From an uncultured Acidimicrobiales bacterium (GTDB lineage Bacteria > Actinomycetota > Acidimicrobiia > Acidimicrobiales > SZUA-35), in NCBI GenBank assembly GCA_937958015.1, contig CALGOA010000144.1, forward strand, positions 1 through 40,231: 40,231 nt of DNA, in the 5' to 3' direction. A program made the translations under genes and the position numbers. Below are positions 16,993-24,840 of this stretch, in pieces (the stretch's first letter is position 1; every line of letters begins with the position of its first letter). The notes under the pieces were generated by a model that ran no database searches, was not told where the DNA came from, and saw only the letters and a list, made by a program, of their open reading frames with translations.

Positions 16993-17496
16993 ATGGTTGC
17001 CCTTCTTACCGCAGATCCCATCTACACCTTCCCCGAACGTCTCGCTCCCGAGACCGTCCCCCTCGCCCGTCGGTCCCGGCCGCGTCATCTCACTGCTGTC
17101 CCAGCCCCCCATGAGTTGTCGCCCGGGACCGATGCTGGTTCATCCCCCGATGTCGATGTGTCACACCGCCATATCGCTGTCGCAGACGCCGTCGCCATAG
17201 CTGCGGTGGTCGTCGTCGGCCTGCTGCTCCTGGTCTCGTTCCGGTCGGTGCAAGGTGGACCTGCGGCCACCTCATGGTCCCAACTGAACACACCCGCCGC
17301 AGCGGTCGGTCCTGCGGTGCAGGGCGAGATCGTGGTCTCGGTCGCTCCGGGGGACACCCTGTGGGCGATTGCAGGAGCCCTCGCCCCCGACGCTGATCGT
17401 CGTGAAGTGGTGCAGCGACTGGCCGAACGTAACGGTGGATCCACCATCTGGGCCGGTCAGGAACTCATCGTGCCCGTCTCGGTGGCAAATCTCTAG
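16993..17496 (+). CDS. LysM membrane protein, probable SOS division inhibitor
   Basis: 167 residues: ~65-residue cytoplasmic N-terminus, one transmembrane helix (VADAVAIAAVVVVGLLLLVSF), then an extracytoplasmic LysM domain (VVSVAPGDTLWAIAGALAP ... NGGSTIWAGQELIVPV) that binds peptidoglycan. The same position, divergent from lexA, is held by SOS-induced division suppressors: YneA in Bacillus, the LysM protein ChiZ/Rv2719c in mycobacteria, DivS in corynebacteria. The equivalence is inferred from context and architecture. Start ATG 16993 is set by a strong Shine-Dalgarno (AGGGAGG, 9 nt upstream); the ATG at 16984 touches that site. A leader is expected here, in contrast to leaderless lexA and nrdR. 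Confidence 0.8.
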   Translation: MVALLTADPIYTFPERLAPETVPLARRSRPRHLTAVPAPHELSPGTDAGSSPDVDVSHRHIAVADAVAIAAVVVVGLLLLVSFRSVQGGPAATSWSQLNTPAAAVGPAVQGEIVVSVAPGDTLWAIAGALAPDADRREVVQRLAERNGGSTIWAGQELIVPVSVANL

Positions 17497-17497
17497 A

Positions 17498-17516
17498 ACG
17501 CCCCGTGGCGGGGCGT
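17498..17516 (+). terminator. Hairpin between the LysM gene and nrdR
   Basis: ACGCCCC-gtggc-GGGGCGT, a perfect 7-bp stem starting 2 nt after the LysM stop. It precedes the nrdR promoter and probably ends the LysM transcript. Confidence 0.7.
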
Positions 17517-17526
17517 GCGGCCCGCC

Positions 17527-17541
17527 TACGCTGACTATGTG
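17527..17541 (+). promoter_or_regulatory. Leaderless nrdR promoter
   Basis: TACGCT (17527-17532), then GACTAT, then the GTG start at 17539. A clean example of the -10 box plus 6 nt plus start-codon arrangement used across this window. Confidence 0.7.
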
Positions 17542-17988
17542 AAGTGCCGCCAGTGTGATGCGCCCGATACGCGTGTCATCGACTCGAGAAACAGCGAAAA
17601 TGGTGCGTCGATTCGTCGTCGGCGTTCCTGTGCCGCCTGTGGTGCTCGTTTCACAACCTTCGAGCGGGTCGAGGAAGTCCCCTTGGAGGTCCGCAAGCGG
17701 AGCGGCGATCGGGAACCGTTCGTGGCCGGCAAGGTTCGCGGCGGTATCGAACTTGCGGTCAAGGGTCGGCCCGTCACCTCTGAACAGGTCACCCGCATGG
17801 TGACATCGGTCGAGGACGCCGTGCGGGCATCATCGACACCGCTGGAGACCAGTTCGATCGGAGAACTTGTGCTCACCGGGCTCAAGGTTCTCGATCCAGT
17901 GTCGGCTATGAGATTCGCCTCGGTCTACAAACACTTCGAAGAGTTGTCGGACTTCGAGCGGGCGGCGTCGGAGCTCTCCGGACCCTAA
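17539..17988 (+). CDS. nrdR: NrdR, repressor of ribonucleotide reductase genes
   Basis: 149 residues, the standard length. N-terminal zinc ribbon (KCRQCDAPDTRVIDSR ... CAACGARFTTFER) followed by an ATP-cone (VRKRSGDREPFVAGKVRGGIELA) that senses ATP/dATP. Represses nrd genes; nrdJ, 2.6 kb downstream, is the obvious target, though I could not find a convincing NrdR box in front of it. The start is GTG 17539, where the protein opens VKCRQC as in the family, with a leaderless -10 box. The track start adds eight residues upstream. It ends 14 bp from the convergent transglycosylase gene. Confidence 0.95.
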   Translation: MKCRQCDAPDTRVIDSRNSENGASIRRRRSCAACGARFTTFERVEEVPLEVRKRSGDREPFVAGKVRGGIELAVKGRPVTSEQVTRMVTSVEDAVRASSTPLETSSIGELVLTGLKVLDPVSAMRFASVYKHFEELSDFERAASELSGP

Positions 17989-18002
17989 GACGCTCGTTGA
18001 AC

Positions 18003-19319
18003 TCAGCCGGTGAATTCCCAGGGTGGCGGGATGTTGGCCAGTTCTCGGTACTGCGAGGCGAATCGTTGGACATCGGCGCCGTAACGAACGCTGCGGTTGT
18101 AACCCAACAGGGCTCGTCGAAACTGACCCGGGTCGCCGAGATTTGACCCGCACAGGTGATCGGCCGCCGCTAGCGCCGCGTCATACAGATTGTGGGGGTC
18201 CTCGGTGCCATCGCCGTTTCCGTCGGCGGCGAAGATTTGCCAACTCGATGGGATGAACTGCATCGGCCCAACGGCCCGGTCCCATTCGAGATCGCCATCG
18301 AGAAGCCCACCGTCGGTATCGGGGATGGCGAGGAACGGATCCCCGTTCAGCTGAGGCCCCAGGATGTGGGGTGCGGTTTGGCCGCGTCGGTCGATCGAAC
18401 TCGAGCCGAAGTTCCCGTGGAAGCTCTCGACCCGGCCGACCCCGGCGAGCTGATGCCATTCGATCCCGCAGCCCGGCCATCGTTCGTACGCCCGCCGGCT
18501 GGCAACGGTGTAGGCGTCGACCGCAACGATCGACAGGTACTGGTCACCCGGCAGCGTTTTCGCCAGCAGTGACTCCTCAAAGCGCCGTTCGGCGGGAACC
18601 ACCTGCGGTTCCAACTCAGCCAGCTGTTCGGATGCGTCGGCTCTGATTTCGATGGCGATGCGTTCGAGGTCACGCTCACGTGCGACGCGTTCGACCGCAG
18701 AGTCGACGTCGCGTTGTTCTGCGTCTCGCACGGCCGTTGCGACGTCTCGACGATTCAGCAGCTGATCGGAGGCCGATTCGACCAGGTGGTCATCCCGCAG
18801 GATCTGCGTCGCCTGGGCCGTGGCGTTGTCGGTAGATGCCTGGAGCAGGCTCGAGAGGTCGGGCTCGTCGGTGCCGTTGACGAAGGCGTCGACGCTCATC
18901 GTGAGGAGCTCTGACCGTCTCGACTCAAGTTCGATAGTCGCCGCCTTCAGCTGGGACCGTTCCCGGTCCTCATCGCGCTCGGCGGATCTGACGGTTGAGG
19001 CTCGCAACGTCTGCTCCGACTCGGCCCAGCTGAGCCGGGAGCGTTGCTCCTCTACCGCATCTCGGAGTTCGAGCAGTGCGGTGCCGGCCGATCCCAGCAG
19101 TTCTCCGTCGAGCGGAAGGCCAGCGAGCACGCTGGGGTCGAGCCATCGGGGATCACGGATCAGCTGGTCTGCGGTGGTTGGGGTGTCCGAACTGGCCCGT
19201 TCCGGCTGTGGTGCGAGCTCTGAGCCGGGTGCGGGCGCGGCCCCGTTTGCATCGGCGGGCGAGGTGGACATGAGGGCGCCAGCGGTCAAGCCGAGGGCGA
19301 TAAGAGCGCGCCGAATCAC
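18003..19319 (-). CDS. Secreted MltB-like lytic transglycosylase with coiled coil
   Basis: 438 residues. Signal peptide (MIRRALIALGLTAGALMSTSPADA), a Ser/Pro linker, then a long charged coiled coil (~80-250: ELRDAVEEQRSRLSWAESEQ and following), then a C-terminal SLT_2/MltB-type domain. The catalytic Glu is expected in VGRVESFHGNFG, followed by LGPQLNG, DTDGGLLDGD, the hallmark WDRAVGPMQFIPSSW, and DGNGDGTEDPHNLYDAALAAADHLC. It would cleave peptidoglycan glycan strands outside the membrane. GTG 19319 has GGAG 4 nt upstream; no leaderless box is obvious. The coiled coil plus MltB arrangement suggests control of the hydrolase by a partner, which is inference. Confidence 0.85.
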   Translation of the reverse strand: MIRRALIALGLTAGALMSTSPADANGAAPAPGSELAPQPERASSDTPTTADQLIRDPRWLDPSVLAGLPLDGELLGSAGTALLELRDAVEEQRSRLSWAESEQTLRASTVRSAERDEDRERSQLKAATIELESRRSELLTMSVDAFVNGTDEPDLSSLLQASTDNATAQATQILRDDHLVESASDQLLNRRDVATAVRDAEQRDVDSAVERVARERDLERIAIEIRADASEQLAELEPQVVPAERRFEESLLAKTLPGDQYLSIVAVDAYTVASRRAYERWPGCGIEWHQLAGVGRVESFHGNFGSSSIDRRGQTAPHILGPQLNGDPFLAIPDTDGGLLDGDLEWDRAVGPMQFIPSSWQIFAADGNGDGTEDPHNLYDAALAAADHLCGSNLGDPGQFRRALLGYNRSVRYGADVQRFASQYRELANIPPPWEFTG

Positions 19320-19358
19320 CGACTCCTATCGGCCTTCCCAGGTTCGGACTGAGCTGGA

Positions 19359-20120
19359 TCAAGTGGTTCGTTTCGCGCGTTTCCACTGCACGAACAACAT
19401 CCCGTCCTCCGCCATCCACACCCGTGAGACCGTGAACCGATGGGAGCGCCCCACGTCCCCTTTTGCCGCCCGGCCGCTCGAGCCACCCACGAGCATCGAG
19501 GAGAGGCTGAGGTTCCATTCGTCGATCAGATCGGCCTCGATGAACGCGCCGTTCAGGGTGGGGCCGCCCTCAAGGAGGGCAACGCGGTGGCCCAAACCGT
19601 GCAGTAACGAGAGCGCCTGGGTCGGATCGACCGAGGCGGTGGGGAGTCGATGCACGTCCGCTACCGACTCGAGATGTTTCATCGCATGCGGGTCGGCGTC
19701 GGCACCGGTGATGATGTGGGGCCGGTTATCCGGGTCGCCGAACATCGGCAGATTGGGATCCAGCCGGGCGCTGGCCGTGATCACCGCCAGCGCCGGACGG
19801 GGTGCCTGGCCCCTGGCCTGTCGTTGCTCTTTTGCCTCCGCCGATGCCGAGGGCGCTTTGTACTGTTCGGCCCGAGCGGTCCCGGCGCCGACCACGATGA
19901 CGTCGGCTACCGATCGAAGGGCCATGAAGACCGCAAAGTCCGCATCGCCACCCAGAGCACCGGACACGCCGTCGACCGCTATGGCCCCGTCCATGCTGTT
20001 GACCATGTTCGTGAGAACGTACGGGCGGTTGTGGTGGTGCGGATCACGCATCTCGTTGCCGATGGCATCGAGCGGGTTGACGGGTTGATCGCTGGGCTCG
20101 GGCGTCAGGACGTTGATCAC
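19359..20120 (-). CDS. RibD C-terminal-domain reductase
   Basis: 253 residues of the RibD_C/dihydrofolate-reductase-like family. Motifs: PYVLTNMVNSMDGAIA near the N-terminus, ADVIVVGAGTARAEQYK, and VALLEGGPTLNGAFIEADLIDEW, the NADPH/substrate site of pyrimidine reductases in riboflavin synthesis. There is no deaminase domain, and no other rib gene lies nearby, so its substrate is uncertain. The start is GTG 20120: TAGTTT lies exactly 6 nt upstream. The track start is a TTG two codons earlier that sits inside the promoter spacer. Confidence 0.8.
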   Translation of the reverse strand: MINVLTPEPSDQPVNPLDAIGNEMRDPHHHNRPYVLTNMVNSMDGAIAVDGVSGALGGDADFAVFMALRSVADVIVVGAGTARAEQYKAPSASAEAKEQRQARGQAPRPALAVITASARLDPNLPMFGDPDNRPHIITGADADPHAMKHLESVADVHRLPTASVDPTQALSLLHGLGHRVALLEGGPTLNGAFIEADLIDEWNLSLSSMLVGGSSGRAAKGDVGRSHRFTVSRVWMAEDGMLFVQWKRAKRTT

Positions 20121-20276
20121 AATCAAAAACTATCTCCGGACCTCCCCCAAACAAGCCAACGGCACGGCGCAGAAACAACGCGCTGCGGTTGACGGGGGCT
20201 TCGCGTGGCCCATGAACAACCGGAAAAACTGCGACCTGTCGAAGTCTGCTCACGCTCGGTGTCTTTCCACCGGCGC

Positions 20277-20285
20277 TGTGGATAA
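20277..20285 (-). promoter_or_regulatory. Perfect DnaA box upstream of nrdJ
   Basis: TGTGGATAA, i.e. TTATCCACA on the minus strand, the consensus DnaA nonamer. About 320 bp before the nrdJ start. Confidence 0.55.
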
Positions 20286-20473
20286 GTGCGACGAATTCCC
20301 ACGACCGTCCACTTTTGATTCACCGCCTTCGGTGCCTACGTTGTTGCCAAGCCGGTACGGCCGGTTCGTAGAAAGCGGAGGACGGGGGCAGAATTGGGGG
20401 CCTCCTGGGCGAGTCAGGCAGCGTGTTCACGTTGGGCGCGACGAAACCTGGACCTGTTGACTGCGAATCGGCC

Positions 20474-20482
20474 GTATCCACA
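20474..20482 (+). promoter_or_regulatory. DnaA-like box, one mismatch
   Basis: GTATCCACA differs from TTATCCACA at the first base only. Opposite orientation to the upstream box, ~115 bp before the nrdJ start. Confidence 0.4.
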
Positions 20483-20595
20483 CCCTCAACCCTTCCAAAG
20501 AAGGAATGTGAGCCCACGTTCGGGCGTTGTACCCGATGGGAACTCTGTCCCACCCCTCGGTCAAACTTATGGGGACAGAACAGGAGCACCTCCAC

Positions 20596-23451
20596 GTGGC
20601 ACTTGCACCCGAGCACAATTCACTCGAACACAATTCACTCGAACAAACTGCACTCGAACACAGTTCTGTCGAACACAGTGCAGTCGAACGCAGCGCACTC
20701 GAACACACCGGGATCGGCCTTCATCGGCACTTCACCACCCAAGGCATCCACCCGTACGACACGGTTGAATGGGAAACCAGGGATGCCCGCATCAGCAACT
20801 GGAAAACCGGCGAGGTCGCATTCGAACAGCTCGGTGTCGAGGTTCCGAGCTCGTGGTCGGTCAACGCCACCAACATCTTGGCGCAGAAGTACTTCCGGGG
20901 CGCCATGGGTACACCCGAGCGGGAGCGGTCGCTCAAACAGGTCGCCGACCGTGTGGTCGACACGATCACTCGATGGGGCCGAGAGGGTGGCTACTTCGTC
21001 GACGACGATGAAGCGTCGGCCTTCAGCGACGAACTGAAGTACCTCATCGTGCACCAGCGGGCTGCGTTCAACAGTCCGGTGTGGTTCAACATCGGGGTGC
21101 AGGGTGTGCCCCAGCAGGCGTCCGCCTGTTTCATTCTTTCGGTCGACGACCAGATGGACTCGATCCTCAACTGGTACACCGAAGAAGGCATTATCTTCAA
21201 GGGAGGGTCGGGCGCAGGCGTCAACCTTTCCCGGATTCGAGCCTCGACCGAACCACTGCGCGGTGGCGGTACCGCCTCGGGCCCGGTCAGCTTCATGCGC
21301 GGCGCCGATGCGTCCGCTGGCACCATCAAGAGCGGTGGCAAAACCCGGCGCGCCGCCAAGATGGTCGTACTCGATGCCGATCACCCCGATATCGAAGAGT
21401 TCATTTGGTGCAAAGCCACCGAGGAACGCAAGGCCCGAGCCCTTCGCGACGCCGGATTCGACATGGATCTGGACGGCAAGGACATCCACAGCATCCAGTA
21501 TCAGAATGCGAACAACTCGATCCGGGTCACCGACGAGTTCATGCAGGCGGTCGTCGACGACGGCGACTGGGACCTCGTCGCTCGAACCGACGGGTCGGTG
21601 CAGCGCACCATCAAGGCCCGAGACCTCATGCGGCAGTTCGCCACCGCGGCGTGGGAATGTGCGGATCCGGGTATGCAGTTCGACACCACGATCAACCGAT
21701 GGCACACCGCCGCCAACACCGGTCCGATCACGGCCAGTAACCCGTGTTCGGAATACCTGAGCCTCGATGACTCCGCCTGCAATCTGGCCAGCCTGAACCT
21801 GCTCAGTTACCTGAACGACGACGACAGCTTCGACGTTGCCGGTTTCGCCACTTCGGTCGAACATCTCTTCACCGCTCAGGAAATCCTGGTCGGCCGGGCC
21901 GACTATCCCACCGAGAAGATCGGCGAGACCTCGCGCAACTTCCGTCAGTTGGGACTTGGATTCGCCAACCTCGGTGGACTCCTCATGAACATGGGTCTGC
22001 CCTACGACAGTGACGCCGGACGGGCCACCGCCGGTGCCATCAGTGCCCTCATGACCGGACAGGCTTACCTCACCTCGGCCCGGACCGCAGCCCGAATGGG
22101 CCCCTTCGCCGGTTTCGCCGAGAACCGCGAACACATGCTCCGGGTACTCGACATGCATCAGGCTGCGGTCGGCGCGATCGACGCTGATCTCGCTCCGTCA
22201 TCGGTTCTTGCAGCCAGCCAGCAGGCATGGGCCGACGCCACCGATCTTGCACAGGATGTCGGTGTTCGCAATTCCCAGGCCAGCGTGCTGGCCCCCACCG
22301 GCACGATCAGTTTCCTGCTCGATGCCGACACCACCGGGGTCGAGCCCGATCTTGGCCTGGTCAAGGTCAAGAAGTTGGTCGGCGGTGGAACGATGATGAT
22401 CGTGAATCAATCGGTGCCGCGGGCGCTTCGCCGGCTCGGCTACGACGAGGCTCAGATCGAGGGCATCACCCGATACATCGACGAGAACTCGTCGATCCTC
22501 GGCGCTCCCGGACTTCAGCCCCAGCACGAGGCCGTGTTCGCCTGTTCGATGGGTGACAACACCATTCACTACAGCGGTCACGTGAAGATGATGGGGGCCA
22601 TTCAGCCCTTCATATCGGGTGCGATCTCCAAGACGGTCAACATGCCCGAAGAAGCCACGATCGAAGAGATCGAGCAGCTCCACATCGATGCCTGGAAGAT
22701 GGGCGTGAAAGCGGTGGCGATCTACCGGGACAACTGCAAGGTTGCCCAGCCACTGAGCACCAAGAAGACCGATGACACCCCGTTGACCGAAGTTGTAGAG
22801 AAAGTGGTCTTCAAGCCGGTCCGGGAACGTCTGCCCCGCAACCGTCGCAGCCGGACCTTCGAGTTCCGCGTGTCGGACTGCAAGGGATTCGTCACCGTTG
22901 GTGAATACGACGACGGTCGACCGGGCGAGATCTTCGTTCGGGTCTCCAAGCAGGGTTCCACCATGGCCGGAATCATGGACGCCTTTGCAATCTCGGTGAG
23001 CCACGGACTCCAGTACGGCGTCCCGCTCCGCAACTTCGTCGACACCTTCACCGGCATGCGGTTCGAACCGGCAGGAATGACCGACGATCCCGACGTACGA
23101 ATCGCGTCGTCGATCATGGACTACCTGTTCCGTAAGCTCGCGGTCCTGTACCTCACCTATGACGAGCGTGCGAGCCTGGGAATCTTCACCACCGGTGAAC
23201 GAACCCAGCAGACGCTGCCCGGTGTCGATGAGGCGCCGAACACCCTCGGAATCGATCTGCCATCGGATCCGCCGTCGATCGAATCAGCCAGTGAGCTGGT
23301 GGATCTGATCGAGGCCAACGGCATCCCGCAGACCGCCGAGCAGATGAGCGACCCGAATGCGCCGATGTGTATGCAGTGCGGGATCACGATGTACCGCAAC
23401 GGCAGCTGTCACGCCTGCCCCAGCTGCGGCAACACCAGCGGCTGCAGCTAA
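20596..23451 (+). CDS. nrdJ: Vitamin B12-dependent (class II) ribonucleotide reductase
   Basis: Reduces ribonucleotides to deoxyribonucleotides using adenosylcobalamin. Landmarks: SPVWFNIGVQGVPQQASACF with an active-site Cys, GGSGAGVNLSRIR, ASNPCSEYLSLDDSACNLASLNL with the N-C-E catalytic core, APTGTISFLLDADTTGVEPD, and a C-terminal ribbon with paired Cys (CMQCGITMYRNGSCHACPSCG). Unusual N-terminus: seven EHxxL/V-type pentapeptide units before the core. I favour GTG 20596, with AGGAG 9 nt upstream (951 aa). ATG 20569 and 20536 are in frame but lack a ribosome site or leaderless box. NrdR, encoded 2.6 kb upstream, is its likely repressor. Confidence 0.93.
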   Translation: MALAPEHNSLEHNSLEQTALEHSSVEHSAVERSALEHTGIGLHRHFTTQGIHPYDTVEWETRDARISNWKTGEVAFEQLGVEVPSSWSVNATNILAQKYFRGAMGTPERERSLKQVADRVVDTITRWGREGGYFVDDDEASAFSDELKYLIVHQRAAFNSPVWFNIGVQGVPQQASACFILSVDDQMDSILNWYTEEGIIFKGGSGAGVNLSRIRASTEPLRGGGTASGPVSFMRGADASAGTIKSGGKTRRAAKMVVLDADHPDIEEFIWCKATEERKARALRDAGFDMDLDGKDIHSIQYQNANNSIRVTDEFMQAVVDDGDWDLVARTDGSVQRTIKARDLMRQFATAAWECADPGMQFDTTINRWHTAANTGPITASNPCSEYLSLDDSACNLASLNLLSYLNDDDSFDVAGFATSVEHLFTAQEILVGRADYPTEKIGETSRNFRQLGLGFANLGGLLMNMGLPYDSDAGRATAGAISALMTGQAYLTSARTAARMGPFAGFAENREHMLRVLDMHQAAVGAIDADLAPSSVLAASQQAWADATDLAQDVGVRNSQASVLAPTGTISFLLDADTTGVEPDLGLVKVKKLVGGGTMMIVNQSVPRALRRLGYDEAQIEGITRYIDENSSILGAPGLQPQHEAVFACSMGDNTIHYSGHVKMMGAIQPFISGAISKTVNMPEEATIEEIEQLHIDAWKMGVKAVAIYRDNCKVAQPLSTKKTDDTPLTEVVEKVVFKPVRERLPRNRRSRTFEFRVSDCKGFVTVGEYDDGRPGEIFVRVSKQGSTMAGIMDAFAISVSHGLQYGVPLRNFVDTFTGMRFEPAGMTDDPDVRIASSIMDYLFRKLAVLYLTYDERASLGIFTTGERTQQTLPGVDEAPNTLGIDLPSDPPSIESASELVDLIEANGIPQTAEQMSDPNAPMCMQCGITMYRNGSCHACPSCGNTSGCS
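20611..20715 (+). repeat. 15-bp coding tandem repeat in nrdJ
   Basis: Seven 15-bp units, consensus CTCGAACACAGTGCA-like, encode EHNSL, EHNSL, EQTAL, EHSSV, EHSAV, ERSAL, EHTGI. The first two units differ only at the Glu codon; later ones diverge. Length changes by whole units would keep the frame. Confidence 0.85.
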
Positions 23452-23534
23452 CCCACCTAAATTCCTGATGGGCACTACATCCCACGGTACTTGCGAGGGG
23501 TAGAACGCCTCCGATGTAGCTGCCATCAGGAAGA
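23449..23534 (+). repeat. 67-bp palindromic repeat, copy 1
   Basis: Starts with the nrdJ TAA stop: TAACCCACCTAAATT, then a 67-bp unit (23464-23530) bounded by CCTGATGG and CCATCAGG, then AAGA. The arms CCTGATGGGCACTACATC and GATGTAGCTGCCATCAGG are near-perfect complements, giving an ~18-bp imperfect stem and a ~31-nt loop. Same design and length as copy 2 at 29888. It lies in the gap between convergent genes, so it may also act as a terminator. Confidence 0.8.
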
Positions 23535-23654
23535 ACAGCTTCCGATCTTGCGCTGGTTTGGCCAGACTCGTCCGCACGAAACGCCACGACCCACTGACGA
23601 CGACTCGCTCATGGCGCTGAGGCGGCGCGTTCGCCGACAACTTCGGCGGTGGCG

Positions 23655-24620
23655 TCAGCCGGTGGTTGTGGTGGAGCGTTCGACCGAAACCGGACCGGTC
23701 AGGATGGTGGTGTCGGTGGAATCGGGCCCCGTGGTCGACGTGGTGTCGTCGCCCGGTTCGGTGGTGTCTACCGGTGGGATGGTGTCGTCGGGAGTGGACG
23801 GATCGGTCGGTGCCGTGGTGTCGGTGGGGCCGGTTGACTCGGTGGGCACGGTCGTATCGACGGGCACGGTGGTGTCGATCGGATCCAGCGGTTCAGTGAT
23901 CACCGGATCGGTCGGTTCGGTCGTGGTGGTGTCGATCGGTTCCAGAGGTTCGGCGATCGTGGTGTCGGGAACCTCGGGGCCAACCGTGGTGGAGGAGTTC
24001 GAGGTGGAGGGTTCGGTGGTTGGCGCTGCCACCGACGAGTCGGGTTCGGTGGAATCCACCGGTGCGGTGGTGGCGGGCAGACTGTCCTCGTCTCCCGGTT
24101 CACCGTCGGCGGGCGGCGCCGTAACCCAGGTGGGAGACCCGACCGGCGAGCTCGGAATCTGAATGGTCTCGCCTTCGGCTGGCGGTGCGTCGGGATCGCG
24201 CTCGGTGCTGACGGACACACCCAGCGATGGTTCTGGCTGGGTCGATTCCGTTGACTGTGGTGGCTGCGTGGTGGAAGGGGCTGGGGTCTGGGCTGGTGCC
24301 TGGGTGCCTATGGAGGGGGCCGAGGTAGAAGCCGGCTCTTCCTCGACCGACGATTCGGGCGGCTCGGTCTCGTCGGGAACGACAACGTCGACCTCGGTTG
24401 GATCGGGTTCCACGACCGAGGTGCTGGTGTTGAGCGTTGTGCTGCCATCGACGGTCGGTTGGATGCCCTGCGTCACGACAGGACCGATCAGCTGCCCACC
24501 CCGCGCCTCGATGGCTTGGTACGCCAAGGGCCCTGCGATCGCGGCAACCGAAAGCGTCGAGAGAACGACAGCTAGGGCGAGCCGTGAAGGGCGAGCGTCA
24601 GTGAGGTCAGTAGAGGGCAT
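23655..24620 (-). CDS. Membrane-anchored Thr/Pro/Ser/Asp-rich protein
   Basis: 321 residues. One N-terminal hydrophobic segment (LALAVVLSTLSVAAIAGPLAY) acts as signal or anchor. Everything after ~residue 50 is low-complexity and rich in Thr, Pro, Ser, Asp and Glu (repeats such as EPIDTTTTEPTDP, DPIDTTVPVDTTVP), so it is probably a disordered, extracellular, possibly O-glycosylated stalk. No catalytic or binding domain seen. Its start has no leaderless box and only a weak GGGA upstream. Convergent with nrdJ across copy 1 of the 67-bp repeat. Reading-frame quality is good despite the composition, but function is unknown. Confidence 0.6.
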   Translation of the reverse strand: MPSTDLTDARPSRLALAVVLSTLSVAAIAGPLAYQAIEARGGQLIGPVVTQGIQPTVDGSTTLNTSTSVVEPDPTEVDVVVPDETEPPESSVEEEPASTSAPSIGTQAPAQTPAPSTTQPPQSTESTQPEPSLGVSVSTERDPDAPPAEGETIQIPSSPVGSPTWVTAPPADGEPGDEDSLPATTAPVDSTEPDSSVAAPTTEPSTSNSSTTVGPEVPDTTIAEPLEPIDTTTTEPTDPVITEPLDPIDTTVPVDTTVPTESTGPTDTTAPTDPSTPDDTIPPVDTTEPGDDTTSTTGPDSTDTTILTGPVSVERSTTTTG

Positions 24621-24774
24621 GTGGTCCCGGGCGTTGGAGGGATTCGACGGCGTTCGGATCGCAACCGAACACCGTGTTTCTAGTCAAGAAAAGGGGCTTC
24701 GTGTGCAACTGAGGGATGAATAGCCCACAAGATCTGCGCCCTTTTTCTCCGCAATTGACACAAGGCGTGGGCAT

Positions 24775-24791
24775 GGCCACTGCCAGTGGCC
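24775..24791. promoter_or_regulatory. 17-bp perfect palindrome upstream of the folate gene
   Basis: GGCCACTG-c-CAGTGGCC. Sits between the divergent Thr/Pro-rich protein and 5-formyl-THF cyclo-ligase genes, 15 bp after a TTGACA hexamer (24755-24760). Operator-like; the regulator is unknown. Confidence 0.45.
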
Positions 24792-24840
24792 ACTGTGGGA
24801 TCTGAGTGTGAGCGACCGAAGAATCTGTCAGGCTCTCTGG

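Larger units (their letters stand above)
20121..20595 (+). other. nrdJ upstream region
   Basis: About 475 bp with no convincing gene. It holds the leaderless RibD-like promoter at its left end, two DnaA-box-like nonamers (listed separately) and a GC-rich inverted segment CCGGTACGGCCGG near 20352. I looked for a cobalamin riboswitch and a clear NrdR box and did not find either. Confidence 0.5.

Noticed and set aside
18820-20088. 422-aa plus-strand ORF opposite the transglycosylase and RibD-like genes
   Set aside because: Spans two well-supported minus-strand genes and is Ser/Arg-rich.
20121-20595. Cobalamin riboswitch before nrdJ
   Set aside because: No GCCACTG core or B12-box pattern found, and a B12-dependent enzyme would not be expected to be repressed by B12. 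A covariance-model search would settle it.
20611-20715. CRISPR array or NrdR boxes in the nrdJ repeat
   Set aside because: Units are contiguous without spacers, in frame and coding; spacing and sequence do not match NrdR boxes.
20635-22158. 507-aa minus-strand ORF opposite nrdJ
   Set aside because: Exact antisense shadow of the nrdJ coding sequence; high-GC genes give long opposite-strand ORFs.
23449-23534. Integron attC site
   Set aside because: The 67-bp palindromes follow stop codons as attC sites do, but the RYYYAAC and GTTRRRY core sites are not present at the ends.
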